From a virus, in the IMG/VR virus record IMGVR_UViG_3300042502_000959, positions 1 to 64,000 of that record: a stretch of 64,000 bases of DNA; one strand, given 5' to 3'. Made by a program: the position numbers and the translations under genes. Below, in pieces: positions 8,001-18,417 of the stretch; position 1 is the first letter of the stretch, and every line of letters begins with the position of its first letter. The notes beneath the pieces are model-generated. The model was given only the letters and a program-made list of their open reading frames with translations. It had not been told where the DNA came from and did no database searches.

Positions 8001-11000
8001 GAAAAAGCAAAAACAAGTGCTACCGCAAAACAAGCTTCTGTAATTAACAAAGAAACAAAAGCTACAGAAAAAGCAACAAAAGAAAAAGTTGCAGCTACAA
8101 AGGCAGTAAAAGAAAACAAAAAAGAAACAGTCAAAGAGACTAAGGCAAAGCAAAAGCTGGCAACCCCTGCTGGTCCAGGACAGTCTCAAAGAATTACAGC
8201 TAGAGAAACAAAAGCTGGCACACGTTACTACTCTGGAAACAAATTAGTTGCAGACCAAAAAGCTGGACAAACAACCTATAACAGACAGCAGGGGGCTGCA
8301 AAGGGTGTAGAGACAAGAAGGGCTAATGCTGCACTAAGGTCCCAGGCTCCTCAAGCTCAGCAAAGAGGCTCTGGTGGTGGAAGGGCTGGTATGGTTGGCA
8401 TGGTGGCTTCTGGAGCCGTAATGGGTGGGTCAATGTTGCCTGGTGCCGCAGGAAAAGTTGCACAAGACCTAATGATGCCAATCATGGCACTTTCAATGAT
8501 TTTGCCAATGTTGCCAGGCCCAGTAGCTATTGCAGTTGCTGCTATTTCTGGATTGGCCATGGCTGCCTTTGCTCTAAAGGGTGCATTTGACACCGCTCAA
8601 AAAGAGGCGATAGAATTAACAGAAACTTTGGGCTCTGGTTCAAAAGCAATTCTTGCTTATGCAGAATTTGCAGGAACGGCATCAGCTGGAGAAGTTATGG
8701 ATAAGCAAAGAGCCAATAACGCTTCTCCCTTTTCTGTTCAGCAGGGTAAAACAACATTTGGAGAATCTTTTGTAACTAGCGAACAGGGTAAGGGTATGCT
8801 AGAGTCACTAAGAAAGAGTGTTGCAACTTCTGGGTCTTCTGCAACACAAGCTCAACTTGTAAATCAGCTAGGAACTGCCGTTGCCTCTGGGGCATTAAAT
8901 GAAGCACAAGCAAGAAGCATTGCAGCTAGTATTGGAAAAGAATTAGGGAATCAATCTTTTGGCATTAACGTTAATGCAAAGCTCATTGAAATATTCGGTC
9001 CAAATGGAGAAAATCTTATAAACGAGCCCCTTGAGGTTAGAGTAAAAATGATAGAGCAAACTCAGGATCAGGTTGGAGCTACTATAAAAGCTGGCCAGGT
9101 TCGAAGCTCTACTGCAACTCCTTTAGTTAGCGAAGGACTTGCGTTATCCGCAGCCCTAGGGGCTACTGGCTTAATGGCAAACGCTGTTCCAGTAGTCGGA
9201 CAAGTTGCCAGTGGAATACTTCTTGCATCGTCTGCAGCAGTCCTTTTAGGAACTGGTATTGCAGCTGGAGTAGACAGAATGGCAAAGCTGGGAGAAGTCT
9301 CTGGTACCAATGTTGCCATGGGAATGATTGCTATGCAGCAGCAGCAAGAAATGGTAGACTCTCTAGATCTAGAATATCAGAAACGAATTGCCAATGCCGT
9401 TGCAGCTGGGGACGTGGCAAGAGCAGAAGAGCTTACAACACAGCATATACGAGACAGGGAAGCCCTTCTTATCAAGAATGCGGAAACAACTCAAATGGTT
9501 CTTGACAACTTTGCTAAGCAAGACGTGTTTTTTGGACAAGGTGCTTATATGGATGCAGCCAAGAAGGCTGTTGATGTGGCTTACGCAGACGATCCCGTTA
9601 AGGGACAGATTGCTAAGGGTGCTACGGGACAAATAGGCAGTGCAGCCTTAGACCAAACTCAAAAGTACCAGATGACGCTCATGCTTGCAAGCAAGGAGCT
9701 AGACCCAATGGTTGCTACTCAGCTACTATCTAGTTTTGGTAATGATGGCGAACAGTTGACGAAGGTCCTTAATATCATGACCAACATCGGATCCGCTGAT
9801 GGAAATCGTGCAATCGCATTAATGAATGCGTTTGTTGATAAAGATGGCGAGGCTTTGCCAGATCAACAAAAAACATTTATTGCAAATATAGAGTCTAAAA
9901 CTCCAGCACAAGCTCAAAAAGCCTTGGCCATGTTTGAAGAAGTGGCAAAGCTGGGTGGAGCTAACGTTCTTGAAGCTAGCGTAATTATGCAATTCTACAA
10001 TAAGAATCCACAAGCACAGAAAAAAATGGAAGACATGATAGAGCAAATAAACTCTTATGGGGGAGAGTTGACCATGGACTTTGTTCAAAATCTAGTTGGA
10101 GAAGCACAGTTTGAAGCCTTTAAACAAAACCAAGCTTATTTCGAAAGTCTGGACAATGAACAAAGAAAAGACTATGTTTCTGCATTTGTTAATACCATGG
10201 AGTTGCGTGGTGATAAGGATATGCAAGATGCTTGGAGAGCATGGCAGAAAACACTACCTGCAGATCAAAAGGCTAGGGCCTTTGAAGACTTTGCAACTGT
10301 TACTGCAGTAAGAGTTACTGAGGCTGGGAAAGACGCATCGGCGGTAGACATAGAACAAGAAGACACTAGCGGAGGCGGTGGCGGAGGACCATCTGCATCC
10401 CCACTAGACGACCTCTTGAAAAAACTTAGAGATATTCGTAAAAACCAAATTGGTGTAACCAAGGGCTTTGAAGCATCAGCTAACGCAATCAATAAGTTGT
10501 TTGGAGGCGGAGCTGGAATCAATCTTTTCAGCGGTATTGAAAATGACATGAGACGACTAGGGGCTGGAGAAGACCTAATCAGCCTTATAGCTGGAATGGA
10601 TCCAGAAGAGTTTGAAAAGAAAAAGAATACCCTATTTAATTTTGACAAGCAAACTGGAGAAATTATAGGATTTAAAAATCAGTTAAAGAATATTGGAAAA
10701 GCTCTTTCTGCAATCGCTATTGGTCAATATGTTAACCAGCAGCAGAAACAGGCTCAAGAGTCAAAGAATCAGGTATTAGCATTTAACCAGTTAAGGTCGT
10801 CTGGATATTCTGTTGCAGAAGCGTATGAAGCAATTCAGGATGCAGCGCTTGCCGCAGGCATAGTTGCTGGAGATTACACCCAACAACAAATAGCTGAGAT
10901 GCTTGCATTACAGAGAGCAACTGCAGAAGCAGCAAAGCAATTTGAAAGGCTAACTCCAGAAGGAATCCAACAGGTTTTTGATGAAGGCTTTAATAAGGCA

Positions 11001-12482
11001 ATGGAAGCGTTTGACGTTCAAGAGAAAAAACTAACTCTAGAGTATGAGCTAAAGATAGCAGATGATCAAAAAATTATTGAAGATGCTCAAAATCAGATAG
11101 ATGGAATAAGATACCAGCTTGACGATTACGAAGCAGATTTGCGTGGTATTGAGCAGCAAGAGGATGCTATTAACAAGACTTATGACGATAAGCTAGAAGC
11201 ACTAGAAAAGGTACGCAAAGCAAATCAAAAAGTTCTTGATCAAGAAAAGGGCAAGCTATCAGTTGCAGAAGCCATTACTCGTGGCGATCTTTCTGCAGCA
11301 GCTAGGGCTATTCAGGACGTAAGACAAACTTCTGCTTCTGGATACTTCTCAAGTCAAACTGACGCACTTAACCAGGGAAGACAAAACGCCCTTGACGCAA
11401 TTAGAGGCGAAAATGGACTATCTAGAATTGAAATACAAGAAAGAATAGAAACTCTTACAAATCAGATATTTGAAATTGAAGAAAACTCTATAGAGCCAGC
11501 AACAGAAAGAGTCCGCTTGGCTGGAGTAGAGCTAGCATCAAGAATTAAAGAGCTAGAAGTTTTGGACAAAACAAAAACTGAATGGGAAACTATTAAGAAC
11601 AATATTGATTTCGCTAGAGTAAATAGTAAAACTTACAAAGATGCAATTATAGAAGCCGAAAAAATTGTTCAAAAGGTTCTAGATGCTTGGAATGAAATTG
11701 AGAAGCCAAAGAGCACTGTTTATACAGTAACGACAGTTCGAGAGGGAGATGTAAGCCCTGGAGGCCCAGGCGGTCCAGGCGGTCCAGGAAACCCAGGCCC
11801 AGACCCACTAGATCCAAGCGCTGACACCCCAGCAGCTCAGGCAAATAGGATTAGACAAGCATTAAATAACGCTACCACTGCCCCTAAAGTTTCTAAGGCA
11901 CTTAGAGACGCAGCTGGAGTAACTATGTCTAATGCCGATAGAGCAGAGGCATTAATAAATAGCTACCTTGCAAAAATAACAAAAGCTCAGGCAGACGCTA
12001 TTCTTTCCAAGGCTGGCGTTACTGGAAGAAGCGGAGGCGGAAGTAATGCTAACCGATTCTTGGCTAATGGAGGAAGGGTTATGTCCTACATGTCAGATGG
12101 GGGATCTCCGTTAGGCTCAGATACCGTACCAGCAATGTTAACTCCTGGAGAATTTGTAGTAAGAAGACCTATGGTTAGGAAGTATGGAACAGATTTATTT
12201 AACAAGATTAACTCTGGATCCTTTAGCAATGTTCAGGGCATGTCTAGTCCAAACATTCAAAACATAACAACCCCAATGTTTAACTCTACAGGACCTTCTG
12301 TATCAGTTGATAAAAACTCTGTGCCATCTACACAAGTTCTCTCACCATCTTCGAATTCAGTGTATAATTATAACTTAAGTGTAAACGTTGCGTCTCAGTC
12401 AGACCCTAACTCAATTGCACAAACCGTGATGGGTCAAATTAGAATGATTGACTCTCAAAGAATAAGGGGCAACAGGTTCTAA
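5031..12482 (+). CDS. Tail tape measure protein
   Basis: At 2483 residues this is the longest gene. It sets tail length, and at about 0.15 nm per residue predicts a tail near 370 nm. Residues roughly 190-500 match the TP901-type tape measure pattern. Hydrophobic stretches lie near 540-576, 1113-1183 and 1363-1410, fitting membrane-insertion segments. Lys/Ala-rich helical sequence runs about 930-1050 and a long coiled coil about 2000-2180, followed by a Pro/Gly hinge. The motif PAMLSPGEAVIP near 684 recurs as PAMLTPGEFVV near 2365, an element common in actinophage tape measures. An AGAGGG site precedes the ATG. Confidence 0.95.
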   Translation: MAEDANARIRVDIDTAAALANIKNLQRQISTFHTSLAKSSAQATASSLQLQQSLINGINKTGQFSAGIKTIKTTTDSFTNSLQKNKLSMGEYFRYSAAATKSFGRFFSSEFETINKVARERVKDLQTQYIKMGRDANGAMRAIAVRPLSLDMENLATKTQIAAQRQALLNQMLKQGSTNLLNFGKNTQWAGRQLMVGFTVPLIMLGSVAAKTFMDMEKQAVRFKRVYGEMFTTTEETNKALQDIKNLANEFTKYGVAVSKTMELAADIAATGKMGAELTAQVAETTRLAVLGGVEQAEALQATISLTDAFGVSAEDLAGKIDFLNAVENQTITSIEDLTIAIPKAGPVVQQLGGDVEDLTFFLTAMREGGINASEGANALKSGLAALINPTGKASEMLAGFGINIKGIVEANAGDVKGLVIDFASALDELAPLDRARAIEQLFGKFQFSRLSTLFQNVIKDGNQASRVLKLTNATTAELAVLSERELKKIEDSPMFKFQKALEDIKVTLVPLGEAFLKAVTPLLEFGTSVLKKFDELDEGAKGFVVGLTAIAGVIGPIFLMGFGLIANGVANVIKGFVFFKTAMNKAGSASTQLGMQTEYMTQQQLEAAAVAASLDQVHTKLKQTFTSEAAAINGLTAAYERAILKQAAFAGTPMAIGRGAKSPKKLASGILSVPGPKGAGDVVPAMLSPGEAVIPAEKAEKYRGFIQALISGNIPGFRNGTGDVDYVRAIAKREVAGSGFSSSPDEVRRQTELKSWAGMDKEMAAKKAELEKMRQEGRKISSSQERSLLKATPDAAHVKQSSYKISVAGRQVPTKSWMARSLLADDPMVNRYAAQANLEKGGGGTKSTQNALKGMMDPKGQEALAKKLGVSQKELNKQLKLLSQGISPSTAGGSKVMQELARRDPKPNQGRLAASVLKSRDDFAKKNPGKGFYETLGSRKYDPSKDEAVKKNQEAATAKADARAKAKVDKLTKAQKDESARAFAKSQEAEKAKTSATAKQASVINKETKATEKATKEKVAATKAVKENKKETVKETKAKQKLATPAGPGQSQRITARETKAGTRYYSGNKLVADQKAGQTTYNRQQGAAKGVETRRANAALRSQAPQAQQRGSGGGRAGMVGMVASGAVMGGSMLPGAAGKVAQDLMMPIMALSMILPMLPGPVAIAVAAISGLAMAAFALKGAFDTAQKEAIELTETLGSGSKAILAYAEFAGTASAGEVMDKQRANNASPFSVQQGKTTFGESFVTSEQGKGMLESLRKSVATSGSSATQAQLVNQLGTAVASGALNEAQARSIAASIGKELGNQSFGINVNAKLIEIFGPNGENLINEPLEVRVKMIEQTQDQVGATIKAGQVRSSTATPLVSEGLALSAALGATGLMANAVPVVGQVASGILLASSAAVLLGTGIAAGVDRMAKLGEVSGTNVAMGMIAMQQQQEMVDSLDLEYQKRIANAVAAGDVARAEELTTQHIRDREALLIKNAETTQMVLDNFAKQDVFFGQGAYMDAAKKAVDVAYADDPVKGQIAKGATGQIGSAALDQTQKYQMTLMLASKELDPMVATQLLSSFGNDGEQLTKVLNIMTNIGSADGNRAIALMNAFVDKDGEALPDQQKTFIANIESKTPAQAQKALAMFEEVAKLGGANVLEASVIMQFYNKNPQAQKKMEDMIEQINSYGGELTMDFVQNLVGEAQFEAFKQNQAYFESLDNEQRKDYVSAFVNTMELRGDKDMQDAWRAWQKTLPADQKARAFEDFATVTAVRVTEAGKDASAVDIEQEDTSGGGGGGPSASPLDDLLKKLRDIRKNQIGVTKGFEASANAINKLFGGGAGINLFSGIENDMRRLGAGEDLISLIAGMDPEEFEKKKNTLFNFDKQTGEIIGFKNQLKNIGKALSAIAIGQYVNQQQKQAQESKNQVLAFNQLRSSGYSVAEAYEAIQDAALAAGIVAGDYTQQQIAEMLALQRATAEAAKQFERLTPEGIQQVFDEGFNKAMEAFDVQEKKLTLEYELKIADDQKIIEDAQNQIDGIRYQLDDYEADLRGIEQQEDAINKTYDDKLEALEKVRKANQKVLDQEKGKLSVAEAITRGDLSAAARAIQDVRQTSASGYFSSQTDALNQGRQNALDAIRGENGLSRIEIQERIETLTNQIFEIEENSIEPATERVRLAGVELASRIKELEVLDKTKTEWETIKNNIDFARVNSKTYKDAIIEAEKIVQKVLDAWNEIEKPKSTVYTVTTVREGDVSPGGPGGPGGPGNPGPDPLDPSADTPAAQANRIRQALNNATTAPKVSKALRDAAGVTMSNADRAEALINSYLAKITKAQADAILSKAGVTGRSGGGSNANRFLANGGRVMSYMSDGGSPLGSDTVPAMLTPGEFVVRRPMVRKYGTDLFNKINSGSFSNVQGMSSPNIQNITTPMFNSTGPSVSVDKNSVPSTQVLSPSSNSVYNYNLSVNVASQSDPNSIAQTVMGQIRMIDSQRIRGNRF

Positions 12483-13195
12483 TGGCAACTAATGCATACA
12501 TGACAAATAGGAAAAAGTATAGTCGTCCGCAAGCAATGCTTTGGGCAAACAATCCAGGTAATGCTGTTGGTGGGTTCTATATTCCGTCGGGATTTGAAGT
12601 TGGACAAACTAGGCCAACAACTGCAACAGAAGAAGAGTTGCTTAATGAGTTCTTAATTTTATCAGACGATAATCGATCGGCTTTGCAGTTTAACTCGCTA
12701 AGAATTGAAAAAAAGGAAAGAATGATAAATGGTAGGATGAGGTCATACCATGTTGCAGATAAGATAGAGTTGTCTACTTCTTGGAGCATGCTCCCATCTA
12801 GATCATTTTCTGACTTTCCAGGATTTGATGAGTATGGAAGACAGCAAGAGTTAGTAACCTCTATAGACCATGATAGTAATCCCATAACGCCAAATCAAAC
12901 TATTCAGCTTAGTGGATCACCCCTATATAAAGATCAGCAATACACCTCTGACGGCGGAGCTGGCGGGTTGGAAATACTTGATTGGTATACCAACTACAAG
13001 GGCCCTTTTTATGTTTATCTTGCCTATGATAAATATACAGAATTTTCTGACCAAGACACACTAAAGTATTCTAGGTTGGGCCAGTATAATGAAATTCTTG
13101 AAATGTATATTTCTAGCTTTACTTACTCAGTTGAAAAACGTGGGGGATCAAACCACGATTTATGGAACATAAGCGTAAGCCTAGAAGAGGTTTAA
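12482..13195 (+). CDS. Putative distal tail protein
   Basis: This 237-residue protein starts at the stop of the tape measure (TAATG overlap) and ends directly before the hub gene. The slot between tape measure and hub normally holds the distal tail (Dit-like) protein that caps the tube. The sequence has many aromatic residues and beta character, with a compact C-terminal domain (about 165-237). Assignment is by gene order. Confidence 0.6.
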   Translation: MATNAYMTNRKKYSRPQAMLWANNPGNAVGGFYIPSGFEVGQTRPTTATEEELLNEFLILSDDNRSALQFNSLRIEKKERMINGRMRSYHVADKIELSTSWSMLPSRSFSDFPGFDEYGRQQELVTSIDHDSNPITPNQTIQLSGSPLYKDQQYTSDGGAGGLEILDWYTNYKGPFYVYLAYDKYTEFSDQDTLKYSRLGQYNEILEMYISSFTYSVEKRGGSNHDLWNISVSLEEV

Positions 13196-16100
13196 ATGTT
13201 TGAAAGCAAAGAGCTAAACGATCATCTTAGTACTTCTTCTACAATAAAGTCTCGTGCTGCAGTTATTGCAGAATGGAACATGAATTTCTTTGAAAATATT
13301 GCAGATATTGGAAACTACAGATACCGTCCACTTCTTGGAATTGCTCAAAAATACGGATCAATACCAAACATCTATGACCCAAAAGACCTAGGAAACTTTT
13401 ACACTGGCGCAACAGATGCTGATGTTTTAGTAGATGGTGGTTTTGAAGAGGATGGCCAAACTCCAGTTGTTTTTAAACCTAAAAAAGAAAAAGAAAAACT
13501 TTTATTTTCTCTAGAAGAGTGTTTTGGAAAGTTTAGGCCAAGGTCTGGAATCAACAAACTTAGATACGGAATTACTGGAAAATACCTACATCACAGTAAT
13601 GTTGACATGTTTAATCGGCCAAGATACTATATGCCAGACAAGAATGATACTTTTAAATACTGGACCTCATATAGGACTGAGGATGGAAAAGAGTACGGAA
13701 TTGCAAACAATACTCTTAATGGCAATTACCACGTAGAAGATGTAGCCCCATATGTTGTATATAAAGAAGAAATTCCAGTAAACAGGATTGTTGTAAAGAC
13801 GCAAACCAATGTTGGAAATGTTGATCTTGGACCATTCTCCAACTCATCTGGAATATTTGCAGATCCATTTTTTGGAGAGGAAAATAAAACAACCCCAGTA
13901 AAATGGAAAATCCAATATCTAAAAAACAATATTTGGCTAGACGCAATTTCCTTTAATAAAAACTCTGTACGCTATAATGGCGATGCCATAATCGGAACAG
14001 ATGGATACTTAGAAATTGGGTATGGACTTATTGTTCCAGATAGTTTTAGGTCAAACTTTATAAATAATGGAATCCTAGCCTCCACAACTATGCTTCCAAC
14101 AGAAAATGAAAATGGTCAGGCCTACCTTGTAAAACAAAACACGAATGACCTTGGGCGATACTATATTTGGAAAGACAGTGGCTACCTTGAATTTCACCCA
14201 GAATATGGTTGGTACGTAGTAGATGAAAACGTAGACCAGCTTACAAACTTTGTAACAGATACAACAAGCCCTAAGAAATACAATACAGCTCAGGCTGGTA
14301 TTTTAGACTATGAAGAGTTTTTGTTTATTTCAGGAATCAGGGTAGTTGTTGAAACAATGAATCGTTTTGGAGCAACCCTAGACCTAATAGAACTTTCTCC
14401 AAGACTAACAGTAGATCTAACTGAAAAAACAGTAGCATACTCAGTAACTAAAAATGCTTCAGATCTTGGGGTAAGTGGTTTGCCAGTTGGTCAGCTACTT
14501 GCATCTAATGGAGAGCTGTCCCTCTTTGACTATGACCAGTCTTTTAATCAAAATAATATTTGGAATCCAAAAACTGGAACTGGAAGCATTATTGCAAAAT
14601 ACATAAACAAAAATATTCAAATAAAGTTTTATGAGATAATCTCAGATGTTACTGTCATAGATAATGAAGAAAATAAGATTAAAAAAAGTTTTTATGTTCC
14701 AATAAAAACATTGTATTCAGAATCTTTTCCACAGTCAAACCTAAAGAGTAGAGAGCTTAAGCTATCACTAAGAGACCTTTTCTTCTATTTTGAGTCTCAG
14801 TCAGCCCCAGAGCTTTTGATTCCAAACGCATCCTTGTCATACGCACTTGCAACAATTTTTGACAGCATAGGTTTTAGCAACTACTCCTTTAAAAGACTTG
14901 ACGGAGAAAGCGATCCAATTATTCCATACTTCTTTGTTTCTCCAGATAAAACTATAGCAGAGGTATTAAACGATCTAGCCATAGCAACACAGACCGCAAT
15001 GTATTTTGACGAGTACAACAACTTTGTTATGATGAGCAAAAACTACTCCTTGCCAACTGAAGAAGAAAGGCAAACAGATGTAATTTTGCTGGGATCAAAT
15101 ACTGATCCAAAGTTAACCACAACAGAACAAATTCGTGATGCTCAACCAAGACAATTAGAGAACATTATAGACATAGCCTCTCAGGATAACAACATCTATA
15201 ATGATGGAAAAATAAGCTATATTGCAAGATACATCCAGAAATCTATGGGCTCAATCAAGCAGGCCTATGTAGCAGACAAAAATATTTCTTGGATATATAA
15301 GCCAGCCCTGCTTTGGGAAGTATCTGGCACAGAAAATCTAAAGCCAACAAATGGACAAACAGCTACTGGAAATAAGTATGCCCTAGCAGCTATACCACTA
15401 AATTCAGATTTAAATGATCAAGTACCAGCAGTTCTAAATCATGAACTTGTTAATAATATTATTGATTTTGGCGATGGCATTTTGTACATTGGAAGATATA
15501 ACGGATACTTTTATTCTAATGGAGAGGTCGTTAGATACGACGCAGTAGAATACAATGTTTCGGTTTTGCCATCAAGCGTGGTAGACTCTAATTTTACTGG
15601 AGGAAACGTTTGGATATCTAGTCCACAAGAATACGAAGACTATTTTTCTAAACTTTCTTTTAACGGAAAGATTTACCCAACTGGCCGTGCAAGAATTTAT
15701 GCAGAGCCAAACTATGAAACTTTTGATGGAATAACAAGAATGTCTAATGGCTCAGTAGCCAAGCACGGTAGGGGGCAGTTTGGAACAACAGTTGTAAATC
15801 ACACAGCTGGCCTAAACCCATACTGGACAAATAATGAAAATGTTTATGGCTGTAAAATGAAGTCTGCTTATCTATTTGGAAACCTTGCTTTTGAAGGTGA
15901 CACCAGTGCTGGTACAGCTGGAGTAAGCAAATCTCTAGCTACAAAAGCCTCAAGATCTAGCGTAATTAAAAACTATCTTTCTTTTTCTCATAATGAAGAA
16001 ACCTCTAATAAGAATAAACTCTCTTCAACTTCAGAAACTGTTCAGGCTTCGGCTCTTGTATTTAACGGTCCGTCTTTTTCATCACAAGAAACCCCCATTG

Positions 16101-18415
16101 ACTTTATTTCCTATGTAAACAAACCTCTTAGTGGTTCTTTTAAACATTTTGGAACAAGAATGAGAATTGTCGGTAAACTTGAAAATAACGAGAAATCTGT
16201 TCAAACTCCAGCTGGGGCCACAACATACTTTAACGTTCCTACTACAACTCCAGATGAAAATAAAACTATTTCTGGGGGAAGTGGTGGAATTGCAACATTG
16301 TTAAATCCAGAAAATAACAATGGGTATTATTTTGAAATAGCAGCATTGTCAGAAAAAAACATAGACCTATATAAAAGAAGTACCCCTAACATCAAAAAAA
16401 GCATAACCCGCTTTGATGCTACCACAACCAGCGTTGCAACTGTTTATGTATCTTCCGCAGCCACTAGCTATCCAGTCGGCAGTAAGGTTATGATATCTTC
16501 TGGAAAATCTGCTACTTCTAGCCCAGTAAATTTGCCAGTATATGCATTAGGAACTTGGACTGTAACTGCAGCAACATCTACCACAATAACAATAAGTGGA
16601 TCTGGGTTTACTGTTGCAAATACTACAGGAATTAATCAAACTGAAAATATTTCTTTGGCCCCCGCTACTTATAGTGCCGATGGAATATCCAATATATTTT
16701 TCTATAAACTATTAAAAAATACCAGCTATGATATTCAGACTCCTGTGAGAGACCCCCTAGCACTACCAACCCCAACAGCAACAAGTTTAACTTTGGACAA
16801 TAATCTTCCTGCAGTTGCTACAGAAACAACTTTAACAGCTTCAACCAACTCACCACTAATATTGCCATCTGGCAGTCTTGCTCCTTCCATCGTTCAGGCT
16901 GGGCAAAGAGTTTTGCTAAGGGGACAAACAATTACCTCACAAAATGGTTATTATAAATTAACCAATGCTGGAAATAATCCGCCAACAATTGTTGTAACCA
17001 GCCCTACCACCTTTGTTATGCCATTGCCAACTAGCGGCACAATTCCTGATTATGTTTCTGGTGGTTATGTATCTCGGCATGTTGAAGATGGACAATTTGG
17101 TATTGCGGTTGTATATGAAATTAGTCAAATCACTAAGAACGTATCTACTTTAACCTATACAACAACGACGCCTCACGGCTATACAACTGGTAATCGTGTT
17201 ATTATTTCTGGGGTAAATCCTCCAATATATAACTCTGGGCCACCATCAAAATGGGTTTTAACTAAAGATGAAGACGCAATACCAGTCAGACTTTGGAGTG
17301 GACTTTCTTCAATTATTGTTGATGACGGAAATTTTGCTGGCCAGTCTAGGGTAATAGCTGAGGAGTATACAACGGTATACGACCTTGCAATAGAGTATGA
17401 AGATCTAGAAAAATCTAGAAGATTTTACCTATATCTAAATGATACTCAGGTTGCTGTCGTAGATGACCCAGACCCCCTTCCGCTAAATAATGCAAACAAC
17501 ATGTCTTTATTTGTTCGTGGTGGTTCTCACTGTATGTTTGAAAACGTATATGCTCTAGCTAATAACTATAGTCAAAACTCAGATGTTTCTTTGGGTCCAA
17601 TTGCAAATAAAATTTTTACAAATAAAACTGATATATCGTCTAACGAAGCATTCAGAAAATATTCAATTAACGGTATTGTCCAGCCAACCTTTCTTTCTGG
17701 AATAAGTCCAGCGCAGCCACCACAGTATAATATTTTTTATGAGGAGTTTGGAAGTATTCTTAGAGAAATGGCATACTTTAACGTCAAATATGATAAGGCA
17801 TATCCAGCTTTATATTCGATGGTATCTCCAACCTTTAACAAGCTTCGTGGATATACCGTATCTGGATTTTTTGGAGGAGCCTATGGGGCAGAGTTCCTAA
17901 TCTTTAATGCTACAGATACCTTCTTGTTCTTAGATGAAACTGTAGGAAACTACCTAAGAATTCAAGGAATTACTTTTACCCAAGATTCTCGCTACGAACT
18001 AACGGTAGATAATTATTTTGAAAAAACTGCAAATTTTGCTAACCCTCAGATAAAAGAAGATATGACTATCTTATCTCCAACTACCCAAAAAGAGCTTTAC
18101 AATGATATAAAGACTAGCAGAATAACTTATGGCAGAAATCAATTCTTGCTTGACTCTATCTATATTCAAAGCGCTGATACAGCTAACAATCTGATGAAAT
18201 GGATAATATCAAAAATAATGAAGCCGAGAAAATCTGTGGGAGTTAACATTTTTGCTAACCCAACAATACAGCTAGGAGATATAGTTTCTATAAACTATTC
18301 CGATAGCTCTGACGAGGTAGCCTTTGAACCAGAAAAAAGATTTGTAGTATACAGCATAGACTACGCAAAAGATTCTTCTGGACCAAGCATGAGCCTATAT
18401 TTGAGTGAGGTGTAG
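13196..18415 (+). CDS. Large tail hub / minor tail protein with inserted lectin-like region
   Basis: This 1739-residue protein abuts the distal tail gene. The region around 450-620 (including PDKTIAEVLNDLAIATQTAMYFDE) and the extreme C-terminus (NPTIQLGDIVSINY) look like parts of a baseplate hub. Between them lies a long Thr/Ser/Asn-rich insert. Residues about 950-1070 and 1395-1460 (with RRFYLYLNDTQVAVVDD and NNMSLFVRGG) read like two halves of a concanavalin/LamG-type jelly roll split by Ig-like repeats. It probably holds the host-recognition or glycan-binding surface. The domain reading is visual and untested. Confidence 0.65.
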   Translation: MFESKELNDHLSTSSTIKSRAAVIAEWNMNFFENIADIGNYRYRPLLGIAQKYGSIPNIYDPKDLGNFYTGATDADVLVDGGFEEDGQTPVVFKPKKEKEKLLFSLEECFGKFRPRSGINKLRYGITGKYLHHSNVDMFNRPRYYMPDKNDTFKYWTSYRTEDGKEYGIANNTLNGNYHVEDVAPYVVYKEEIPVNRIVVKTQTNVGNVDLGPFSNSSGIFADPFFGEENKTTPVKWKIQYLKNNIWLDAISFNKNSVRYNGDAIIGTDGYLEIGYGLIVPDSFRSNFINNGILASTTMLPTENENGQAYLVKQNTNDLGRYYIWKDSGYLEFHPEYGWYVVDENVDQLTNFVTDTTSPKKYNTAQAGILDYEEFLFISGIRVVVETMNRFGATLDLIELSPRLTVDLTEKTVAYSVTKNASDLGVSGLPVGQLLASNGELSLFDYDQSFNQNNIWNPKTGTGSIIAKYINKNIQIKFYEIISDVTVIDNEENKIKKSFYVPIKTLYSESFPQSNLKSRELKLSLRDLFFYFESQSAPELLIPNASLSYALATIFDSIGFSNYSFKRLDGESDPIIPYFFVSPDKTIAEVLNDLAIATQTAMYFDEYNNFVMMSKNYSLPTEEERQTDVILLGSNTDPKLTTTEQIRDAQPRQLENIIDIASQDNNIYNDGKISYIARYIQKSMGSIKQAYVADKNISWIYKPALLWEVSGTENLKPTNGQTATGNKYALAAIPLNSDLNDQVPAVLNHELVNNIIDFGDGILYIGRYNGYFYSNGEVVRYDAVEYNVSVLPSSVVDSNFTGGNVWISSPQEYEDYFSKLSFNGKIYPTGRARIYAEPNYETFDGITRMSNGSVAKHGRGQFGTTVVNHTAGLNPYWTNNENVYGCKMKSAYLFGNLAFEGDTSAGTAGVSKSLATKASRSSVIKNYLSFSHNEETSNKNKLSSTSETVQASALVFNGPSFSSQETPIDFISYVNKPLSGSFKHFGTRMRIVGKLENNEKSVQTPAGATTYFNVPTTTPDENKTISGGSGGIATLLNPENNNGYYFEIAALSEKNIDLYKRSTPNIKKSITRFDATTTSVATVYVSSAATSYPVGSKVMISSGKSATSSPVNLPVYALGTWTVTAATSTTITISGSGFTVANTTGINQTENISLAPATYSADGISNIFFYKLLKNTSYDIQTPVRDPLALPTPTATSLTLDNNLPAVATETTLTASTNSPLILPSGSLAPSIVQAGQRVLLRGQTITSQNGYYKLTNAGNNPPTIVVTSPTTFVMPLPTSGTIPDYVSGGYVSRHVEDGQFGIAVVYEISQITKNVSTLTYTTTTPHGYTTGNRVIISGVNPPIYNSGPPSKWVLTKDEDAIPVRLWSGLSSIIVDDGNFAGQSRVIAEEYTTVYDLAIEYEDLEKSRRFYLYLNDTQVAVVDDPDPLPLNNANNMSLFVRGGSHCMFENVYALANNYSQNSDVSLGPIANKIFTNKTDISSNEAFRKYSINGIVQPTFLSGISPAQPPQYNIFYEEFGSILREMAYFNVKYDKAYPALYSMVSPTFNKLRGYTVSGFFGGAYGAEFLIFNATDTFLFLDETVGNYLRIQGITFTQDSRYELTVDNYFEKTANFANPQIKEDMTILSPTTQKELYNDIKTSRITYGRNQFLLDSIYIQSADTANNLMKWIISKIMKPRKSVGVNIFANPTIQLGDIVSINYSDSSDEVAFEPEKRFVVYSIDYAKDSSGPSMSLYLSEV

Positions 18416-18417
18416 TT

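Noticed and set aside
7839-8189. Cys/Phe-rich minus-strand frame
   Set aside because: It is the complement of the Lys/Ala-rich tape measure segment; no ribosome site or promoter.
9369-10311. Several 70-90 codon frames on both strands inside the tape measure
   Set aside because: They are shadows of a single continuous 2483-codon frame with no independent signals.
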